A stretch of 64,000 bases of DNA from Bacteriovorax sp. Seq25_V (GTDB lineage Bacteria; Bdellovibrionota; Bacteriovoracia; Bacteriovoracales; Bacteriovoracaceae), in the NCBI RefSeq assembly GCF_000447795.1, contig NZ_AUNI01000014.1:124001-188000 (forward strand), in the 5' to 3' direction. Of the stretch, positions 9,362 to 17,699 are shown one piece after another. The notes beneath the pieces are model-generated. The model was given only the letters and a program-made list of their open reading frames with translations. It ran no database searches and was not told the DNA's origin. Position numbers and translations under genes: made by a program. Numbering within the stretch: position 1 is the first letter of the stretch; every line of letters starts with the position of its first letter.

Positions 9362-10733
9362 GTTAAGAAAAATCACCTCAAATGAAAGTGGAATGGCCAT
9401 TATCATGGTAACGACAGCTGTTGCTATATTAACTTTTATCCTCGTTGAGTTTACCTTTGAGACTAAGTTGAATAAAATTCGAGTAGAAAATCAAGTTGAC
9501 CGTTATCAAGCCAGACTTAATGCTGAAGCAGGAATCAAATTCGCTCTAGCGAAACTAAAAATCTACCGTGTCGCATGGAATACACTTGAAGACAATGAAT
9601 CAATGAAAAAGACTGTCTCACCTAGCATGGCCGAGAAAGTTGTAACCCAACCATTTTTCTATCCTATCCCACTCGATAAGAGAGCTAATATCATTCAAAA
9701 GAATGCCGTTGCCGAATTTGAGAAGAACAACCTCATAAATGGTGAGATGAATGTTGAAATTCAACCTATTACTGGCTTTTTAAATCCAAATACACTTAAA
9801 GTTATTAAAGAAGCTAATTCAAATCAAAATCAAGGACAAGATAACAATGATCGTGATGACAATAACGAAACATCAAATCTTAAGCCATTTCAGTTCATGG
9901 AAAAAACTTTTTTTGAAACACTCGAAAAACTAGTAAAAGACAAGAATGAAACAGATGAAGAATTTGCACTAAAGTATTCAAACTTAAATGTAGAACTCCT
10001 TATAAAAGAACTTAAGTACTATGTTAATAATCCAAAAGATTACGACGAGCCAGAGAAAGCTGATATTGAAAAGAACTATGAGCTAGCAGGAATAAAAGCT
10101 AAGCACGCTCCATTAGAAACTCTCGATGAAATGTATATGCTACAAGGCTGGGACGATGAAATAGTTAACCTCTTAAAAGACAAAATGAGCGTTCATCAGG
10201 TTTCAGTTATTAATATCAACGAAATTACTGAAAATCAGCTTAGAGTACTCTTCCCTGCTATTACAAATTTTCAAGTTGAAACATTTTTCAAAAGAAAAAA
10301 TGGTGACGATGAACAAGGTCAGAAAGCGAAAGATTTTCAAGATGAACCAGAGTTTAAAAAATATATTACAGAAGAGCTAGGTGTTCTAGACGCCTCTTCA
10401 TATGACAAGAGAATTGCCGAGTTCAAAAAAGCAAGAATCACTCTTGGTGTTGCTGCAAAATTATTTAAAGTTATATCTAAAGGAGCAATTGGAAGAACGA
10501 GCTACACTCTCGAGGCTTTTATTGACCTTCCAGTAAAACCAGAACCTCCAAAAGAAACTAAACCAAAATCAAATACTTCGAGAAATGGCCAAGAAAACAA
10601 TTCTGATCTAAATGGAGAAGATGGCGATAATGGAAATTCTCAATCTAATTCTAATGAGAATGATGGGAAAGAAACTAAACCAGCGAAGATCTATCTTCTT
10701 GAACCTAGAATCGTAGAAATTCGACAAATATAA
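9351..10733 (+). CDS. gspK: Minor pseudopilin GspK
   Basis: The leader ends SNESG and is followed by MAIIMVTTAV; the Glu at mature position 5 is absent, which is the known hallmark of GspK, the tip subunit. Large size (about 460 residues) and a helical middle region with an INEITENQL motif also fit GspK. The start at 9351 (or 9354) is preferred over upstream TTG/ATG codons because GGAG at 9341-9344 is correctly spaced. It overlaps gspJ by about 11 bases. Asn/Asp-rich low-complexity stretches near residues 155-170 and 405-440 are unusual. Confidence 0.9.
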   Translation: MMSKLRKITSNESGMAIIMVTTAVAILTFILVEFTFETKLNKIRVENQVDRYQARLNAEAGIKFALAKLKIYRVAWNTLEDNESMKKTVSPSMAEKVVTQPFFYPIPLDKRANIIQKNAVAEFEKNNLINGEMNVEIQPITGFLNPNTLKVIKEANSNQNQGQDNNDRDDNNETSNLKPFQFMEKTFFETLEKLVKDKNETDEEFALKYSNLNVELLIKELKYYVNNPKDYDEPEKADIEKNYELAGIKAKHAPLETLDEMYMLQGWDDEIVNLLKDKMSVHQVSVININEITENQLRVLFPAITNFQVETFFKRKNGDDEQGQKAKDFQDEPEFKKYITEELGVLDASSYDKRIAEFKKARITLGVAAKLFKVISKGAIGRTSYTLEAFIDLPVKPEPPKETKPKSNTSRNGQENNSDLNGEDGDNGNSQSNSNENDGKETKPAKIYLLEPRIVEIRQI

Positions 10734-10762
10734 TCAGGTAATTAATTCCTTAAAAAAAAGTC

Positions 10763-10785
10763 ACCAAAAGTCAGATGTTTTTGGT
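10763..10785 (+). terminator. Hairpin between gspK and gspL
   Basis: ACCAAAA (10763-10769) and TTTTGGT (10779-10785) can pair, and the second arm runs into AAAATTTT. It is a weak intrinsic-terminator or attenuator shape inside the operon. It could trim expression of gspL-M-N relative to the pseudopilins. The stem is A/T-rich and I cannot show that it works. Confidence 0.35.
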
Positions 10786-10796
10786 AAAATTTTATC

Positions 10797-12380
10797 ATGA
10801 GTAATTTAATTATTGATAGCGGAAGCTATAGCGTAAAATTCATTGAAGGTAAATTTCAACGCAAGAACTTTAAAATTGAAAGTTATGATGAAGTTCTTCT
10901 CGCAGACATCAGAGACCCCTCTGACACCGAAACAACTGACTTAGAATATCAGCAACAAATAATCAAACAATATCTTGAACAAACTAAATTTACAGGAAAG
11001 ATAATCTATCAGCTTTCTAATAATTTTTTAACTACAAGATATATGGATCTACCTGTTCAAAATAAAAAGAAAGCAGAGTTGATGATCCCATTCCAACTTG
11101 ATGAGGATCTTCCATTCCCTGCGAATGAAGCTCATTACACAAATACGTTTTACAAAAATACCAATGGTAATTTCTCAAGTGTTGTTCAAATTACAGAAGA
11201 TGAAACATTCAAGGACCTTCACTCTGCAATGAAGATGAATCACACGATTCCTTCAGTTCTAACGAGTGAACTTAGTGTCTTTCAAAGTTATATTGAAGAT
11301 CGTAAGTTTGGTGGTCATGTTTGTATTATCGACATTGGACATAACACAACGAAAGCCTATCTTGCATTTAATGACAAGCTTCTCTCAAACCATATCTCAT
11401 CAATTGCAGGTTCTACTTTTGATGAAGTAATAGCTAGCACTTATGACATTAGTGCAGACGAGTCTCGTATCTATAAACATGAAAATGCTTTCTTCTTAAC
11501 TGATGGTCAACTTGATCAAGTATCAGCAGATCAAAGAGAGTTCGCAATTATCATGAAACAAGCATGCTCTCCCCTTATTCAACAATTACAAAGATGGTTA
11601 CTTGGATACAGAATTAAGACAGGCTTTAGCATTGAAAAAGTTTATATTTGTGGAGGAACTTCAAATATCAAAAATATTGATACGTTCCTTACTGAAAGAC
11701 TAGAAACTCCCGTTGAAGTTTTGAAAATTACTTCTCTCGAGTCGCAAGTAAATCCAAGGGAAGGATTGTCACTGACTCTCCCTTACCTAATGGCCCAGTC
11801 GCAAAAATTCAAAACAGTCCCAGTCAGCTTCCTGACAAAGAACTACGCTTCGGGACTTCTCAATGGTGTAACTCTTGAAGACAGTGCTTTTAACTTTTAC
11901 AGAATTGCTCTTGTTGCTCTGGTAATATCTCTTGGTGTGAATCTCGAAACATTTTTATTCCTAGAGAAAAGTAAATCAGACTACAATGCAAGCGTTAGAA
12001 AAACTATTAAAGATCCTGAATTAGATGTTCCAGTGAAGCTTCAAAAGTCTTTTCTAAAAAAACCAGAGACTGTTTCAAAATATCTTTCAACAAAAGAAAA
12101 AGTCGTAGCAGCTGACTTGAAAATTCTTCAAGCGACTAATACATCAAATGCAATAATTCCTCTCGCGAAATTGAGTGCAGGAATTAAGAGAAATGAAAAA
12201 GTTTCTCTGATTAGCTTTACGTCAAAAGATAATACAAATATTGCAAAATTTAAGGGTGATACTCAACGAGATATCATGCAAGTCAAAGAACTTATCAAGA
12301 CTTTAAATTTTGACGGATTGAATATAAAAGAAAGTGCTGATCCACTTAACCTAGAAATTAGTTTTAACTCAGGTAATTAG
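10797..12380 (+). CDS. gspL: GspL-like actin-fold protein of the type II system
   Basis: GspL recruits the ATPase GspE to the membrane. The N-terminal 340 residues have the actin/PilM-like fold pattern: an opening LIIDSGSYSVK phosphate-loop-type segment, IIDIGHNTTK near residue 180, and the CGGTS motif near 285. A single membrane helix at about 365-385 is followed by a periplasmic part of about 140 residues. This soluble-TM-periplasmic layout matches GspL. It stands 63 bases after gspK and 4 bases before gspM. Confidence 0.85.
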   Translation: MSNLIIDSGSYSVKFIEGKFQRKNFKIESYDEVLLADIRDPSDTETTDLEYQQQIIKQYLEQTKFTGKIIYQLSNNFLTTRYMDLPVQNKKKAELMIPFQLDEDLPFPANEAHYTNTFYKNTNGNFSSVVQITEDETFKDLHSAMKMNHTIPSVLTSELSVFQSYIEDRKFGGHVCIIDIGHNTTKAYLAFNDKLLSNHISSIAGSTFDEVIASTYDISADESRIYKHENAFFLTDGQLDQVSADQREFAIIMKQACSPLIQQLQRWLLGYRIKTGFSIEKVYICGGTSNIKNIDTFLTERLETPVEVLKITSLESQVNPREGLSLTLPYLMAQSQKFKTVPVSFLTKNYASGLLNGVTLEDSAFNFYRIALVALVISLGVNLETFLFLEKSKSDYNASVRKTIKDPELDVPVKLQKSFLKKPETVSKYLSTKEKVVAADLKILQATNTSNAIIPLAKLSAGIKRNEKVSLISFTSKDNTNIAKFKGDTQRDIMQVKELIKTLNFDGLNIKESADPLNLEISFNSGN

Positions 12381-12384
12381 AAAT

Positions 12385-13002
12385 ATGAAGAGTAGTGTTT
12401 TTCAAAAAATTGATGAAGCAATAAATGGCCAAATCTCAGCAATGAGGGGCCAAGATTTCTTCCATAAGACGTCTGAACTTCTAAGATCTTTTTCAGAGAA
12501 AGAGCAACTAGCAATTAATCAAATAACATCTCTTATATTTATTCTAAGTCCAATTGCAATAATCATCGTCAGTATAGTTTTTAGATTTACCACGGCATCT
12601 GACTTAGAAAAGCGAAAAGATGTTTACGACAAGATTGTTTCAATCAAAGAGAAAACATCTACCCTATCAAGTTTAGAAAATAGCTTGATTGCCAAAGAAG
12701 TTATCGAAGACAAGAAGTCACTCGTTGATGCAATTGAAAAAATTATTGAATCAAAGAAAATGAATAAGACGAATATTATCGTTGATAACTTCAGTATCGC
12801 TGCAGAAGGTGGAACAGTTAAGAAGATCGAAGCCTCAATCAAGTTTAAAGACCTGACAGCTGCAGACTTCTCAAATATTATTCTTGAAACGCAAGTGAGA
12901 CTGAAAGCAAATATCACTGATATAGAAATCACCAAAAATGAGTCCAAATCACTCTTACTTGGATCATTTAATATTACACTTTTTTCAAAACAAGCTAGGT
13001 AA
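12385..13002 (+). CDS. gspM: GspM-like inner-membrane protein
   Basis: This 205-residue protein has one membrane helix (about residues 44-68) after a cytoplasmic stretch of some 40 residues, then a periplasmic part with a coiled-coil-like Lys/Glu/Ser region. GspM pairs with GspL in the platform. The sequence itself is weakly conserved, so the assignment rests on size, topology and position between gspL and gspN. Confidence 0.72.
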   Translation: MKSSVFQKIDEAINGQISAMRGQDFFHKTSELLRSFSEKEQLAINQITSLIFILSPIAIIIVSIVFRFTTASDLEKRKDVYDKIVSIKEKTSTLSSLENSLIAKEVIEDKKSLVDAIEKIIESKKMNKTNIIVDNFSIAAEGGTVKKIEASIKFKDLTAADFSNIILETQVRLKANITDIEITKNESKSLLLGSFNITLFSKQAR

Positions 13003-13007
13003 TACCA

Positions 13008-13928
13008 ATGAACATAAGTAGCATGCAAGATCAAAAATCAGAAATCTATAATGTAGGAGCAAAAAAAGTTATTCTTCTAACTCTTGTTTCTCTTGGAGCG
13101 CTTTTCCTAGGCTTCACTTTCAATTTCTCTCTTGATCAAAAAATTCTTTCGCTACTTGAAACTAATGTTAAAAGAAATAACAAATGTCCAATGAAGTATG
13201 ACTCGGCAAATGTAAGTTACCTTCTTCCTGGACTAAGTTTTAAAAATTTTGAAATATCAGCGTTTTGTTTAAAATCTAGTACGCCGCTAGTTTTAAAAAA
13301 TATTTCTACTTCTGTTAGTTTACCAAGTTTTTCTCCACTAGGTCTTGGAATGAAAACAGTGGTAAGAGATCAGTTCAGTACTATCAATCTACTATCAGTC
13401 CATGGGATTGGTACTCATTACTTGAAAATTAATGCCGATAAATTAAAGTCGCAGACTCTTAATCCTCTGCTTGGTGAATTTAAACTCGGTGGAGACTTTA
13501 CCCTTAACTCAAATATCGATATTTCTAAAAATCAATTAAGTGACCTTGATCTACAAATTAAGTCACAAAACTTTTCTGTCCCTGCACAATTTCTACAGGG
13601 CTTTGAATTACCTGTTATTAATATTGGTCCACTTTCACTAAAGGCCACAATGAAAAAGAAGAATCAACTTAATATCGTTGAGTTAATTCTTGGAAATGAA
13701 CTATCTCCTATCAGAGCTGACATCAAAGGTGATGTCGAGTTAAACCAATATAATATGACGCGCTCCAAATTAGACCTCATTGCAACGGTAAAATTCTCAG
13801 CATCTTTTATTGAAAGCTTTTCGATTCTTAACCTCTTTCTCGATTCATCTAAGCAAGACGAACAAGGTTTCTACAAGATTAAAATTGGTGGACAGGTGGC
13901 AAAACCAAGTACAGAATTTCTTAAGTAA
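13008..13928 (+). CDS. gspN: GspN-like type II secretion protein
   Basis: This is the last gene of the secretion operon. One membrane anchor lies at about residues 20-42, followed by a periplasmic domain with repeated beta-strand patterns such as LPGLSFKNFEIS and a central FKLGGDFTLNSN stretch. This is the AsmA/GspN-like architecture found at the end of type II operons in Bdellovibrio and other former Deltaproteobacteria. It lies five bases after gspM. GspN is not needed in every system, and its exact role is unsettled. Confidence 0.72.
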   Translation: MNISSMQDQKSEIYNVGAKKVILLTLVSLGALFLGFTFNFSLDQKILSLLETNVKRNNKCPMKYDSANVSYLLPGLSFKNFEISAFCLKSSTPLVLKNISTSVSLPSFSPLGLGMKTVVRDQFSTINLLSVHGIGTHYLKINADKLKSQTLNPLLGEFKLGGDFTLNSNIDISKNQLSDLDLQIKSQNFSVPAQFLQGFELPVINIGPLSLKATMKKKNQLNIVELILGNELSPIRADIKGDVELNQYNMTRSKLDLIATVKFSASFIESFSILNLFLDSSKQDEQGFYKIKIGGQVAKPSTEFLK

Positions 13929-13962
13929 TTGACAATTTCGTCATTCTATAAGAAAAGTTTGT

Positions 13963-14871
13963 ATGCCAACAGAACAACTAAATAAGAATCTTAAACAACA
14001 TATCAATAAAGAAATCTACGACAATTTTTTTAGTGATCCCTATATTTACTCACTCTTCCCAGCTGGAAAACTTTTTCGTCCACTTATGGTTTGGTCAGTA
14101 AGTAATGACTTCTTTGGTGAGTTTAATAATAATAGCGCTCTTATTGCTTCATTCACTGAAGTTCACCACACCTATACACTCATCCACGATGATATGCCCT
14201 GTATGGATGACGATGACATGAGACGTGGACGTCCATCAACACACAAGCAGTTTGGCCAGTGGCAAGCACTTCTAAGTGGAGATGGCCTACTAAATGCCAG
14301 TTATGGAATTCTATCACGCATTCAAGGTCACAATCTTGGAGCAGTACTTCGTTATGCATCGTGGGCACTTGGACCAAAAGGCCTCATTCTAGGTCAGGCA
14401 CTTGATCTCTCTGGCGTCATGACTGAAAGTTTTAATGACCTCGTATTAACTCATAAATTAAAGACAGCAAGACTAATTCAAGTGTGTCTAGTTGCTCCAA
14501 TTTTGGCCCAGGAAGGCTTCAAAGACACGAAGAAGCTAAAAGACCTGCACCGTCTTGGTTATCACATGGGAGTTGCCTTTCAGATCTTAGACGATCTATG
14601 TGAGTTAACAGATGAAGTTTTAAGTGAGCACGAGAATGAAGTAAATCCATGGCCTCGCTTTACGAAGCAATGTGCAGAGGAACTAAATCAATCCCTAATT
14701 GGTATCGAGAAATTTTTTAATAAATATGAGAGTAAGAACCTGAGAAAAACTTATGCAAGTTACTTAGAAAAAATAAAGACCCAAATTAATGGGTCTGAAA
14801 ATATCATTGAAGGTCACATAAATACGGATCTACGCCCAATTATGCTTACCCTTGATCGTCTTTGCTCTTAA
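13963..14871 (+). CDS. ispA: Polyprenyl (farnesyl/geranylgeranyl-type) diphosphate synthase
   Basis: The enzyme condenses isopentenyl diphosphate with allylic diphosphates, feeding quinones and undecaprenyl carrier synthesis. The first Asp-rich motif is clear at residues 76-90 (HDDMPCMDDDDMRRGRP). The second, near 208-214, reads FQILDDLCE, so Glu replaces the final Asp of the usual DDxxD. The 302-residue length fits short-chain IspA enzymes. It follows gspN by 34 bases. Its 3' end overlaps the convergent MerR gene by about 40 bases. Chain length of the product cannot be told from the sequence. Confidence 0.88.
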   Translation: MPTEQLNKNLKQHINKEIYDNFFSDPYIYSLFPAGKLFRPLMVWSVSNDFFGEFNNNSALIASFTEVHHTYTLIHDDMPCMDDDDMRRGRPSTHKQFGQWQALLSGDGLLNASYGILSRIQGHNLGAVLRYASWALGPKGLILGQALDLSGVMTESFNDLVLTHKLKTARLIQVCLVAPILAQEGFKDTKKLKDLHRLGYHMGVAFQILDDLCELTDEVLSEHENEVNPWPRFTKQCAEELNQSLIGIEKFFNKYESKNLRKTYASYLEKIKTQINGSENIIEGHINTDLRPIMLTLDRLCS

Positions 14872-15261
14872 AAGAATTTTAGACATAGCATCTTTTGCAT
14901 CAACCAATTTCTTAAGGTCGCGTCCATCAAGTTCCATTTTTAGTTGTGGTCTTGATAGATCTTGTGCCTGAAGTTGATCGTCAGTCTCAAGGTGTGTAAC
15001 GATATGACTTAATGAATCTTTCAGACTATTTTTTGCCTGCTCAATCGTTAACTTTTGATTAAATAACAATTCCTTCACCATCAAAATAGATTCGATGTCT
15101 TTATGCTCAAATAATTTTTGACCAGTTGATGAAACCATCGGAGATATCTCTTCGAATTCAGTTTCCCAAAATCTCAAAACATATGGCTTCACACCAGTTA
15201 TTGAGCAAACTTCATCTAGCTTGAATAGTGATTTATTAGGAATTCTTATTTCTGATTGCAT
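14830..15261 (-). CDS. MerR-family transcriptional regulator
   Basis: This 143-residue protein has an N-terminal winged helix in MerR style: FKLDEVCSITGVKPYVLRFWE near residues 13-33, then the second helix FEHKDIESILMVKELL. A short helical tail follows in place of a ligand domain. The gene lies three bases downstream of ihfA on the same strand. An ihfA-merR pair is common in this part of the bacterial tree. No target is evident. Confidence 0.85.
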   Translation of the reverse strand: MQSEIRIPNKSLFKLDEVCSITGVKPYVLRFWETEFEEISPMVSSTGQKLFEHKDIESILMVKELLFNQKLTIEQAKNSLKDSLSHIVTHLETDDQLQAQDLSRPQLKMELDGRDLKKLVDAKDAMSKILLRAKTIKGKHNWA

Positions 15262-15264
15262 TTA

Positions 15265-15669
15265 TTAATCATCCAAGTCTAAACTTTCATCAATATTGTT
15301 CATGAAAGAGCTTAATGCTTTTGGAATACCATCACTTACACTTAGTGAAGTATCTTCCTTACCATCATCGCTAATTCTGTGACCAAAACGATTAGTAACG
15401 TCTTCTTTTAATACTTGTGAAGGTTTAAATGTTAATACTCTTCTTGCAGAGATTTCCATCGCTTCACCAGTTTGTGGATTACGCCCAACACGAGTTGATT
15501 TGTCACGAATTGAAAAGTTACCAAATCCTGAGATTTTAACTTTCTCTCCACGAGCTAACGTGTCTTTAATTACCTTAAATACTAGGTCTACAAGGTCGGC
15601 AGCTTCTTTTTTAGAAAAACCTGCTTCTTTATAAACTCTCTCTACAATATCCGCTTTGGTCAAGCTCAT
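15265..15669 (-). CDS. ihfA: Integration host factor alpha-like DNA-bending protein
   Basis: This HU/IHF-family protein bends DNA and organises the nucleoid. It opens MSLTKADIVERVY, typical of IHF-alpha, and contains the family signature GFGNFSIRDKSTRVGRNPQTG near residues 47-67. The usual 95-residue core is followed by about 40 extra residues rich in Ser and Asp, an acidic tail not found in E. coli IHF. A strong GGAGG precedes the ATG. It is probably co-transcribed with the merR gene. Confidence 0.93.
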   Translation of the reverse strand: MSLTKADIVERVYKEAGFSKKEAADLVDLVFKVIKDTLARGEKVKISGFGNFSIRDKSTRVGRNPQTGEAMEISARRVLTFKPSQVLKEDVTNRFGHRISDDGKEDTSLSVSDGIPKALSSFMNNIDESLDLDD

Positions 15670-15738
15670 TATTTTCCTCCATGAAACTAATAAGAACCTT
15701 TTTATATTAATAGGTTAGCAGGAAAATCATTTGTTTAC

Positions 15739-15767
15739 AAAAAAAAATTACAGAGGCAATTTTTTTT
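15739..15767 (-). terminator. Probable intrinsic terminator of the lone receiver gene
   Basis: Read on the minus strand, ATTGC and GTAAT pair around a CTCT loop, flanked by an A-run before and a T-run of nine after. It overlaps the stop codon of the receiver gene. The A/T extension of the stem strengthens it. Moderate confidence. Confidence 0.45.
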
Positions 15768-16149
15768 ATATCTGACTGATATTCTCTACCAATTTTTTTA
15801 TCTCATCAAAGTCGAATGGTTTCACAAAGAAGCCTCTAGCACCTTTGTCCAACGCTTTTGATATATAATCATCACTGCCATATGCACTCATCATATACAC
15901 AGGGACATGAGAATATTTTTCCCTTAACTCATCTAAAAATTCAAATCCATTCATCTCCGGCATATTAATGTCAGATAAAATTAAATCGACTTCTGAATTT
16001 TTCGCGAGAGAAGAGAGACACTTTGTCGCCAAATCAAAATAAGTAATTTTTAAATCGGCATTTTCGATTTCAGATTCAAAAAAAGCTTTGAACAACATTT
16101 CAACCGCATGCTCATCGTCAACAACGATAACGTTTAAAACCTTACTCAT
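15766..16149 (-). CDS. Single-domain response regulator (receiver)
   Basis: This is a CheY-like receiver of 127 residues. The acidic pocket is at DD11-12, the phospho-acceptor at Asp60 (LILSDINMPEMNG), and the conserved Lys is in FFVKPF near residue 110. There is no output domain, so it probably signals by protein contact. No kinase is adjacent; its upstream neighbour is topoisomerase subunit A. Confidence 0.93.
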   Translation of the reverse strand: MSKVLNVIVVDDEHAVEMLFKAFFESEIENADLKITYFDLATKCLSSLAKNSEVDLILSDINMPEMNGFEFLDELREKYSHVPVYMMSAYGSDDYISKALDKGARGFFVKPFDFDEIKKLVENISQI

Positions 16150-16168
16150 TTAAGCTCCAGCGACATTA

Positions 16169-16208
16169 AAAACTATTTACCTATTCATTATCGTAGATAA
16201 ATAGTTTT
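16169..16208. repeat. 11-bp inverted repeat between parC and the receiver gene
   Basis: AAAACTATTTA (16169-16179) is repeated in reverse complement as TAAATAGTTTT (16198-16208), with CTA/TAG inside extending the match. It lies between the parC stop (16221) and the receiver start (16149), both on the minus strand. It may be the parC terminator, or an operator for the receiver gene; the sequence does not decide. Confidence 0.6.
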
Positions 16209-16220
16209 ATTGTCAATGCA

Positions 16221-17681
16221 TCATTTCTTTTTCTTGAGAGCCTTTTGGGCTTTTTTCTTACCAAGCTTTTCTTGCTCTTTTTCAATCTTCTTAATGAGCT
16301 TTTCTCTTTCCTTATCTTTTGCAGCTCTCCAAGCCGTTAGCTTTTCACTAACATCTTCAAGTTCTTCGATAAGTTTTTTCTCAATAAGCTTCTTACTCTG
16401 AGCAATTTTTGTATACTCTTTAAGCTTAGCAGTATCTTCTTTGATTAGAAGCTGTCTTTTTTCAACTTCTTCTTTAGTCATACGATAGATTGGCATATCT
16501 GCAAGGTAGTCAGCATAAACATATTTTTTCTTTTGAAGGTATTCAACAAAAGACTTTCTGTTTTTCGACTTAGTCGCAACTTCGTATTCTTTATTTTTAA
16601 TGAATTTAATAATCTCATTATTCTGAGTTATCTTATTTGTAAGTTCCTCACAAAGAAGCTCATATCTTCTTTTTACAACTTCAAGACGTTGTTGAGTGAA
16701 GATTTCGATAATTGACTCCGCGTAATCAAAGATCCTAACCCCTCTCTCACTAATAAGAGTATAATTTGGAACCTGAGTAGATGTTGTTCCAATTGTTTTT
16801 TTGACCTCTTCAAGAGTTGGCGTTTCACCTTTTTTGAAAAGAAGTTCAATACTAATTTTATTATCAACACTCGAGTCAATGAAGTCTTTTAAGTATCCAT
16901 CCTCAATAAACTTGTTTAAGTGCTTATAAATCTTTGTCGAATCATATCCACGAGGAACTTCAGTGATAACGATACTTCCATCAATTTTCTCAAATCCCAT
17001 TTCAAATATAAGTCTTCCCGACTTATCAACTTCGATAGGAAGAGAATAGTCATGAACAAAAGGCTTAAGTTTCTTCGCTTTCCCTGTTTCAACATAAGAG
17101 ATCATCGATTTAACGATATCTTTGTGATTAAAACTTGGAATTGTTGAAGAGAAACCTGTCCCAATCCCCTCTGCCCCATTCAGAAGCATCAGTGGAAGCT
17201 TTGGAAGAAGAGCAACTGGCTCCATTGTCCTTTCATCATAATTAGGAATCATTTCGACTTGGTTCATATCATCGAAAAGTAAAATATCAGAAACCTTACC
17301 AAGCTTACATTCAATATACCTTGAAGCAGCAGCTTGAGTTTCCATTCTCTCCCCAAAGTATCCTTTCTTATCAATTAAAGGATAGTTATTAGAAAAAGTG
17401 TAATCCTGTGCCATATTAACAATTGCCGACTCAACAGAAGCTGGTCCGTGAGGGTGAAGAGTTAGAACAAGACCGGTAGCAGAGGAAACTTTCATTAACC
17501 CCTTTGATTGATTTTTCCAAAGAGTGTAAAGAATTCTTCTCTGACCTGGCTTTAAACCATCCTGTAGATATGGAATCGCACGATCCATCAGTGTATAGAT
17601 TTGATACGTTCTATATTCCTCTCTCACGATATCTGAAAGAGAAATTGATTCTAAAGAGTGAAGATATGTTTCATTTTTCAT
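16221..17681 (-). CDS. parC: Type IIA DNA topoisomerase subunit A, T4 gp52/eukaryote-like
   Basis: This is the DNA breakage-reunion subunit; the active-site tyrosine is Tyr122 in AAASRY. Landmarks include RAIPYLQDGLKPGQRRI (winged-helix region), HPHGPASVESAI, and LLNGAEGIGTGFSSTIP near residues 186-202. That last motif is the form seen in phage T4 gp52 and eukaryotic topoisomerase II. The protein is only 486 residues and ends in a Lys/Glu coiled coil, with no C-terminal beta-pinwheel as in GyrA or ParC. It lies 18 bases downstream of the ATPase subunit. I use parC as the closest conventional name; gyrA is excluded by length and motifs. Confidence 0.85.
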   Translation of the reverse strand: MKNETYLHSLESISLSDIVREEYRTYQIYTLMDRAIPYLQDGLKPGQRRILYTLWKNQSKGLMKVSSATGLVLTLHPHGPASVESAIVNMAQDYTFSNNYPLIDKKGYFGERMETQAAASRYIECKLGKVSDILLFDDMNQVEMIPNYDERTMEPVALLPKLPLMLLNGAEGIGTGFSSTIPSFNHKDIVKSMISYVETGKAKKLKPFVHDYSLPIEVDKSGRLIFEMGFEKIDGSIVITEVPRGYDSTKIYKHLNKFIEDGYLKDFIDSSVDNKISIELLFKKGETPTLEEVKKTIGTTSTQVPNYTLISERGVRIFDYAESIIEIFTQQRLEVVKRRYELLCEELTNKITQNNEIIKFIKNKEYEVATKSKNRKSFVEYLQKKKYVYADYLADMPIYRMTKEEVEKRQLLIKEDTAKLKEYTKIAQSKKLIEKKLIEELEDVSEKLTAWRAAKDKEREKLIKKIEKEQEKLGKKKAQKALKKKK

Positions 17682-17699
17682 TTTTTATTTTCCTAAAAA

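Noticed and set aside
13929-13952. TTGACA and TATAAG before the prenyl synthase as a promoter
   Set aside because: The boxes are only 12 bases apart, too close for a sigma70-type promoter. The gene may simply be transcribed with the gsp operon.
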